Part shown: piece after piece, positions 58,722 through 64,000 of the stretch
How the letters are laid out: every line of letters begins with the position of its first letter
How positions within the stretch are numbered: position 1 is the first letter of the stretch
Source: Mycoplasma sp. E35C
GTDB taxonomy: Bacteria; Bacillota_I; Bacilli_A; Mycoplasmatales; Mycoplasmoidaceae
Length of the DNA stretch: 64,000 bases
Assembly: GCF_019873825.1 (NCBI RefSeq)
Contig: NZ_CP068418.1
Span: forward strand, 186,001-250,000
Direction of reading: 5' to 3'
The notes under the pieces: model-generated
What the model saw: only the letters and a program-made list of their open reading frames with translations
Database searches by the model: none
What the model was told of the DNA's origin: nothing
Position numbers and translations under genes: made by a program

Positions 58722-60312
58722 TAAATTTTTTAAAATACTAAAAATTAACAAATTTACCGTATTTTTTGCATGTTTTTTAATTTTATTCATTATTTCTTTA
58801 GCTGTTATAAATGTTAATTTTAATGCCTATGGAATAACGGTTTTTAAGAATAATTTTTTAGCTATTTTTGACCAATCAAAAGTTGATAGTTCTTCACTTT
58901 TAATTAAGACGTTTAGCTATTTATGAACAACGATAAAATATGTAGTTACAGGAACGGTTATTGGGTTTAGTTTAGGTTGTTTTTTAGGTTATTTATCAGC
59001 ATTAAAAATAACCAATAATTTAACGGCATGATTGCTTAAATTGACGATAATTTTCTTTCGATCATTTCCTGTTGTAATCTTCATTAATTTATTTAATTCT
59101 TCGTTTAATTCTGATCTTTCAGCATTAATAATTATTGGTTGATTTTCAATGTTATGAGCTGCAAAATACATTTCAGATTACATTGAAAACAGTAAAATTT
59201 ATCAATTTGAATTGTCATTAATGCGATCTCAAAACAAAATCCAAGCATTTTTAAATAATATTTATGTTGATATAAAAACCAAGATCCTAGTTTTATTCGC
59301 TTATTCATTAGAATCTAATTTTAGATGAACAACTGTTTTATCTGCTGTTGGATTATTGGGATTAGGACAATTAATTAACGATCCGATAAAATTAAACAAT
59401 TTTGGAGAAATACTAATCCCCTTGATTGTTTTAATGATTTTCTTATTGATTAATGAAATGATCTTATTTTTATTTGAAAAATACTTAATCAAAAGAAAAT
59501 CTTACGATCCCAAAAAAGATGTAAAAAAACAGATATTTATAAAAAAAATAGTTTCTTATTGAATACTTTTATCATTAATAATTTTTAGCTTATATTCAAT
59601 CTTATCAATTAATTTAAAAACTAATAATTTGTTAATTTTTACCGACTTTTTTGAACGTTTATTTAATTTTAATAAAAGTTTTTATACTATAAAATCGTTT
59701 AATCAAAATCCAATTTTATTACTCATTAATTTAACATTACAAACAGTTTTAATTTTAGGTATCACATTAATTCTAGGGATCATATTTGCTGTAATTTCAT
59801 CAAATTTAGTGAATAAATATGTTTCAATCTTCTTTAAATCACTGTTTTTAATCATCAGAACAATACCAATAATCATTCTTTTTAGGATATTTAATCCGTT
59901 ATTTAATTCAGGAATATCAACAATAGCTATCATTGGTTCATTTCATATTTCAACATCACTATCCAAAAGAATTTATGAATCGATTAATTCGTTAAATTGA
60001 ACATTAATCGATAATATGAAAACAAAATTATATACGAACTGAGAAATCCTAAAATTATACGTAATTCCTTCAATAAAAAAGGATTTAATAACAATTTATT
60101 CGTTAGAATTTGAATCAATCCTAAGATTATTAATTATACTAGGTGCTTATGGAACATCAGTAATAGGACAATTAATTGATTCGTTTATTTATAGGGATAA
60201 CATTAAAAATTTAGGTAGCTATACAATTGCGATTATGGTATACTTTCAGTTAATTGATTTAATTTCGTTAGCTATAAGATATAAAAAAATTAATTTTTTT
60301 TATACTAGTTAA
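58711..60312 (+). CDS. ABC transporter permease (p69-like), duplicated permease
   Basis: A 533-aa membrane protein made of two similar permease halves. Each half has about five to six helices and an EAA-type loop region (FFRSFPVVIFINLFN in half one, IIRTIPIIILFRIFN in half two). The M. genitalium p69 homologue is also a double permease of similar length. The first of two adjacent ATG codons (58711) was chosen; 58714 is equally possible. It completes the riboswitch-controlled thiamine importer. Confidence 0.88.
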
Positions 60313-60321
60313 GTAATTAAG

Positions 60322-60459
60322 ATGAATAATAACGAAAATCAGGAAGTTTCAAAATACACAAGAAATAAAAAAATAATGGCATTAGTGATTCTTATAATCA
60401 TTATTATTATTTTTGTTTTAACTTTATTATCTATCTTTGTATTTGGTAAAAAACAATAG
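60322..60459 (+). CDS. 45-aa single-helix membrane peptide
   Basis: Polar, charged N-terminus (about 1-17), one long Ile-rich membrane helix (about 18-42) and a short basic end. It sits 9 bases after the permease and 3 before proS, so it is in the operon. No family recognised; a SecE-like or transporter accessory role would be a guess. Confidence 0.55.
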   Translation: MNNNENQEVSKYTRNKKIMALVILIIIIIIFVLTLLSIFVFGKKQ

Positions 60460-60462
60460 TTT

Positions 60463-61887
60463 ATGGGCTTTAAAAATAATCTAACCTCTATTAAAGAAGA
60501 GAATATTTCTGACTGATATACAGAAGTAATTAGCAAAGGAAATTTAATCCATTATTCAAATATTAAGGGTTTTATGTCATTCTTACCAAATGGTTGAAGA
60601 GTGTGACAAGAAATCAAAAAAGAATTAACTAATGAGTTTGATAAAAGAGGGGTATTAGAACTTTGTTTACCTTCTTTAATTAACTACAATGACTTCTTAT
60701 TAGAAAAAAAACATTTAGAGGGATTTGCTCCTGAATTATTTATTGTTACTAAAACTAGTAATGATAATGAAAAGTATGTCTTAAAGCCGACATCTGAGAT
60801 TTCTTTTTGTAACTTATGAAGAGAAACATTAAGAAATTATCGTCAATTACCAATTAAACATAACCAATGGACAAGTGTTTTTCGGGTAGAAAAAAACACT
60901 AGACCATTCTTACGAAACAGTGAATTCTTCTGACATGAAATTCATAGTTGTTTTGAAAATGAACAACAATCAGATGATTTTGCTAAAAACATTTGAGAAC
61001 TATATAAATCATTCATCAAGGATGTTTTATGTATTCCTTATGTGGCTGGTGAAAAAACTGAATCTGAGAAATTTGCTGGTGCTAATACCACTTATACTAT
61101 TGAATCGATCATGCCAGATGGACAGGCATTACAAAGCGCAACATCACACAATCTAGGGCAAAATTTTTCAAAAGCATTTGATATCAAATACCAAACTAAA
61201 AATAATGATTATCAATATGTTCATACAATGTCAGCAGGAATTTCAACCAGAATTATTGGTGCTATCATTATGACGCACGGTGATAATGATGGTTTAGTTT
61301 TCCCGACTAAGGTTGCTCCTTATCACATTTCATTAAACTGTATTTTTGATAATACTAACGAAGAACTATTAAATAAATTGGAAGAATTAAGAAGTATTTT
61401 TGCTAAAAAATATCGTGTATCTTTAGATTTATCAAAAGATACTACTGGTGAAAAAATTAAGAATTCTCAACTTCGTGGTGATTGTTTTAGCTTATTATTA
61501 GGACCAAATGATTTAAAGAAAAATGAGATTATTTTAATTGATCGTATTAGTAAGCAAAAACAATTTATTAAGTTAGATCAAATCGTTGATGAAGTTAATA
61601 AGCAATTTGATTTATTTGATAAAAAATTATACGAAAAAGCACTAGCTGTATTTAATGATAAAATTGATAGTGCGTCTAATTTTGATGAATTTGCTGCTAA
61701 AATTGAAGCTGGAAAATTTGTTAAAGTTTATTATTGTGATGAAGAGCAATACGAAAAAGAAATCAAAGAAAAAACCAAAGCTAGTTCTAGATGTATTATT
61801 AAGCGTTTAGATGCTAATAGTGACAAGGTTTGCTTCATCTCAAATAAACCAGCCAAAGTAGAAATCTACTTTGCTCGTTCTTACTAA
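60463..61887 (+). CDS. proS: Prolyl-tRNA synthetase (archaeal/eukaryotic-type)
   Basis: A 474-aa class II synthetase without the bacterial editing insertion. The N-terminus shows [15 protein letters not shown] (motif 1 region). [10 protein letters not shown] is the Pro/ATP pocket, and [22 protein letters not shown] is motif 2. The [21 protein letters not shown] stretch is motif 3-like, and PTKVAPYHI begins the anticodon domain. A zinc-binding-like C-terminal region follows. Length and blocks match the short ProS form used by mycoplasmas. Confidence 0.94.
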
Positions 61888-61903
61888 AAAATGTAGTATT
61901 TTA

Positions 61904-61952
61904 TCCATAGGTTTTTATTTAAAAAATCTGGTTTTAAATAAATTGACCTGGA
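61904..61952 (+). other. Strong hairpin downstream of proS
   Basis: About 18 paired positions with two small internal loops (61904-61924 with 61932-61952). No clear T-run follows, so it may be structured RNA rather than a terminator. Confidence 0.5.
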
Positions 61953-61984
61953 TAAGTAAAAAAATAGAATAATCAACAAAATTA

Positions 61985-62053
61985 TCGGTTATTATTTAAG
62001 AAAACAACAGTGAATAATCTATGTTGTGATCTTTTAAATAACCGAATTTTTAT
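61985..62053 (+). terminator. Long imperfect hairpin with T-rich tail
   Basis: Outer stem TCGGTTATT/AATAACCGA (61985-61993 with 62037-62045), inner AAG/CTT and ACAACA/TGTTGT pairs, followed by ATTTTTATTT. It could terminate proS or be a leader element. The rest of 61888-62171 has no ORF. Confidence 0.5.
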
Positions 62054-62185
62054 TTATCAAGCCCAAAATTAATTAGTATGTAACACTTATTTTTCTTCTT
62101 TTTTGAAAACATAAACATATCTTTAATACAAAAAGCAAAGTAAATAAAATTCCGTTTAAAGTTTTTTAATCAAGGAGAAATAAGT

Positions 62186-62542
62186 ATGACCAATAAGTGA
62201 ATTGATGATGCTAGGAAATACCTATTAAGGTATGACTTCTTCAGGCGAAAACTAGAAAATCTAGAGACCTTAAAAGCTGTGTTTAATCACAAAGCAAGTG
62301 AAGAAGAGATCATAACCATGCATTCATATGTCAATTTAATTGAAAGCACATTAAAACAACTACAAAAAGACGAAAGACAATTGCTCATTGAGTTCTTTGT
62401 GAAGAAAAAACATCGTAGCGAATTTAATTACAGCACGACAAGTTTTTATCGAGCATTAAAGAAAGCCTGTGCTAATTTCTTTCAGACCTTAGGAATTTAT
62501 TTTTTTAGCAATAATGATAAGCACAACTACATATCAAATTAA
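62186..62542 (+). CDS. Small helix-turn-helix-like protein, sigma/ArpU-like
   Basis: A 118-aa basic, all-helical protein starting 8 bases after an AAGGAG site. The C-terminal segment DERQLLIEFFVKKKH followed by a short loop and TTSFYRALKKACANF has the layout of a sigma-70 region 4 or phage ArpU/RinA-type helix-turn-helix: acidic lead, hydrophobic helix, turn, basic helix. No exact family was recognised. One TGA-Trp codon near the start. It overlaps the next gene by 29 bases. Confidence 0.6.
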
Positions 62543-63602
62543 TGCTGATAAAGATGGACCAACAACGATTAACAAAGAAGATTATTGGTGAAAATTACAA
62601 CCAATAACCAACGATAAAAATGAACCAATTAAAGATGAATATGGACTACCAATTTATTTCAGATCTTCCTTGGTTTTTCAGAATGCTTGATCAGATCAAA
62701 AAAGCATTAATCTTCACTTTGAAGTTAATATTGAAAATGAGTCATTTTTACCACCAAATTTAATCCAAAGTAATGTTCTGGTAAATAACAAAATTTATCC
62801 AACAGTTTTAAACCGTATAGCATCAGAAGGTGATACCAAAATTAAGAAAAACTGAATTAAAGTAAGTATTCCGATTGATGAACTTGAAGTTGATAAATTT
62901 GAAGAAGGAATTGAAGTTCCGATTGCTATTGATTTTTATTTGCAAAAAGACATTTTAGATGGCATTAAAAATAATCTAGAAAGTAATGCTTTAAGAATCT
63001 TAATTGAGAACTTAAGTGCTTCGCGAATTACAACTAAAATTACGTATAATAACTACATTTTCTTGCAACTAAATCGTGGTGAAAAAGAAATCAGCACCAA
63101 ATACAAAGGCGATGAAAAAGAAACGCTTAGTTGATATCAACCAAACTATAACTTTTTAAGTGATTTAGATCAAATTAAAGAATTATTAACGATAAAAATT
63201 AATTCAACAGTAACAATCTTTAATTACAAATTCATTTTTAATTATGCGACTTCGGCTAATGGTTCGTCAAAAACGATTGATAAAACATATAGTAAACAAA
63301 CCACATACACCCCAAATAGTGAAATTAAGTTTAGTTTAGAACCAAGCTATATTTATGACACGATTAAAAATGAAGTTATTGAACGTGATATGAATAACAA
63401 TCACTACTTCTTTTTACCTAGAGGAGGAAGTGGTAGTTACAACATCCAAATTAACTTGTTAGTTAATAACGTTAAATACTATTTAGAAACTTCGAATTCG
63501 TTCAATTATTTTTCATGACTAGATAATGTAAATAAGTTAGATTTCATCGCATTTTTTCCTAAAACTATCACATCGCTTAGCTCATATGCAGTACTTGAAT
63601 AA
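62514..63602 (+). CDS. Unrecognised beta-rich protein without signal peptide
   Basis: A 362-aa protein with alternating polar and hydrophobic residues typical of beta strands. It is rich in Asn, Lys, Tyr and Ser, like mycoplasma surface proteins, yet it has no signal peptide or membrane helix. The ATG at 62514 has no good ribosome site and follows an in-frame stop at 62490. It may be coupled to the overlapping upstream gene, or be a 5'-truncated surface protein. Its TAA overlaps the next ATG (TAATG). Confidence 0.6.
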
Positions 63603-64000
63603 TGAACAAAACTTATAAGAAAATTACCATTGCTTTATTCACTTCATTTTTATTTTTAGGAACAATTGGATTAGCTGTTGCTACTTATTTATCTAGTACT
63701 AAATCATCAGTTAAAGAAATCGATGACAAAAAAGATAATATTAAAGAAATTCACCAACAAAATAAATTAATTCCACCAACTAAAAAATACCCCTTAGAAA
63801 ATAAAGAAGATAATGAAGAATTCTTTTATTATTACGTAAATATTCATCAACATTTACATAAAATTAACGAGTTTGATAATTTGATTAATTATCGTGATTA
63901 TTTGTATCAAGATAATAACAACCGACCGTTTAGTGGTTTTGATGTTGTGTATTTTCAAAAGAACATTAAGAGTTGAATTTATAAAGCAATCAGATCACAT
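63602..64000 (+). CDS. Membrane-anchored protein, N-terminal part (cut by window end)
   Basis: The first 133 codons are visible. A basic start is followed by one membrane or signal-anchor helix (about residues 9-31), then a Lys/Glu/Asn-rich linker and a Tyr/His/Asn-rich outer region. No lipobox Cys was seen. The start overlaps the stop of the previous gene by one base, so translation is coupled. Function unknown. Confidence 0.65.

Noticed and set aside
60322-60459. The 45-aa membrane peptide as SecE.
   Set aside because: It has one membrane helix but lacks a recognisable SecE amphipathic helix and conserved turn; context is a thiamine operon and proS.

Overview
The window is low-GC mollicute DNA. 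Genes read through in-frame TGA as tryptophan, so most long proteins look broken under the standard code but are intact under code 4. Other pointers are the rel-pyrG-secDF-apt order, a Cypl/p37 thiamine ABC operon, two P116-type surface proteins, and an RpoB with Asn at the rifampicin-contact histidine. Together these suggest the Mycoplasma pneumoniae group, most likely M. gallisepticum or a close relative. No insertion sequence or CRISPR array was seen.

Layout: (a) 1-2.8 kb, the tail of an unknown gene and a large adhesin-like surface protein. (b) 3.1-4.8 kb, a convergent type II restriction-modification pair that strongly resembles EcoRV and M.EcoRV (GATATC). (c) 5.1-17.8 kb, a housekeeping run: hisS, aspS, rel, pyrG, secDF, apt, a BI-1-like membrane protein, a small membrane protein and greA. 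(d) 17.9-18.3 kb, five tRNA genes (Tyr, Gln, Lys, Leu, Gly). (e) 18.6-20.7 kb, a second convergent type II R-M pair whose genes overlap at their stop codons. (f) 20.9-27.6 kb, a small membrane protein, a solute-binding-like lipoprotein, tsaB, an RluD-type pseudouridine synthase, lspA with an unusual zinc-finger C-terminal extension, a DJ-1-like protein without the catalytic Cys, and an alpha/beta hydrolase. (g) 27.7-35.8 kb, rpoB-rpoC. (h) 35.9-44.0 kb, two tandem P116 paralogues and a coiled-coil membrane protein, then tRNA-Trp(CCA).

(i) 44.3-56.3 kb is a compound type I restriction locus: hsdM1-hsdS1 (half-length S, degenerate catalytic motif in M), a Fic/Doc-like gene, twin 47-codon genes with an identical 87-nt 3' part, an in-frame hsdM2::hsdS2 fusion, hsdM3, a full two-TRD hsdS3, and one hsdR. 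hsdM2 and hsdM3 carry poly-G tracts of 12 and 10 G at the same codon position, both currently in frame. This is the strongest candidate for a phase-variable, recombining system. (j) 56.3-61.9 kb holds RNase P RNA, then a TPP riboswitch with a visible terminator/antiterminator switch in front of the p37-ATPase-permease operon, a 45-aa membrane peptide and proS. (k) 61.9-64 kb has two strong hairpins, a small helix-turn-helix-like protein and two unrecognised genes, the last cut by the window end.

Together the window shows the core translation and transcription machinery of a parasitic mollicute interspersed with three DNA-modification systems and lipid and thiamine scavenging surface systems. 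All family calls rest on motifs read by eye; no database search was run.
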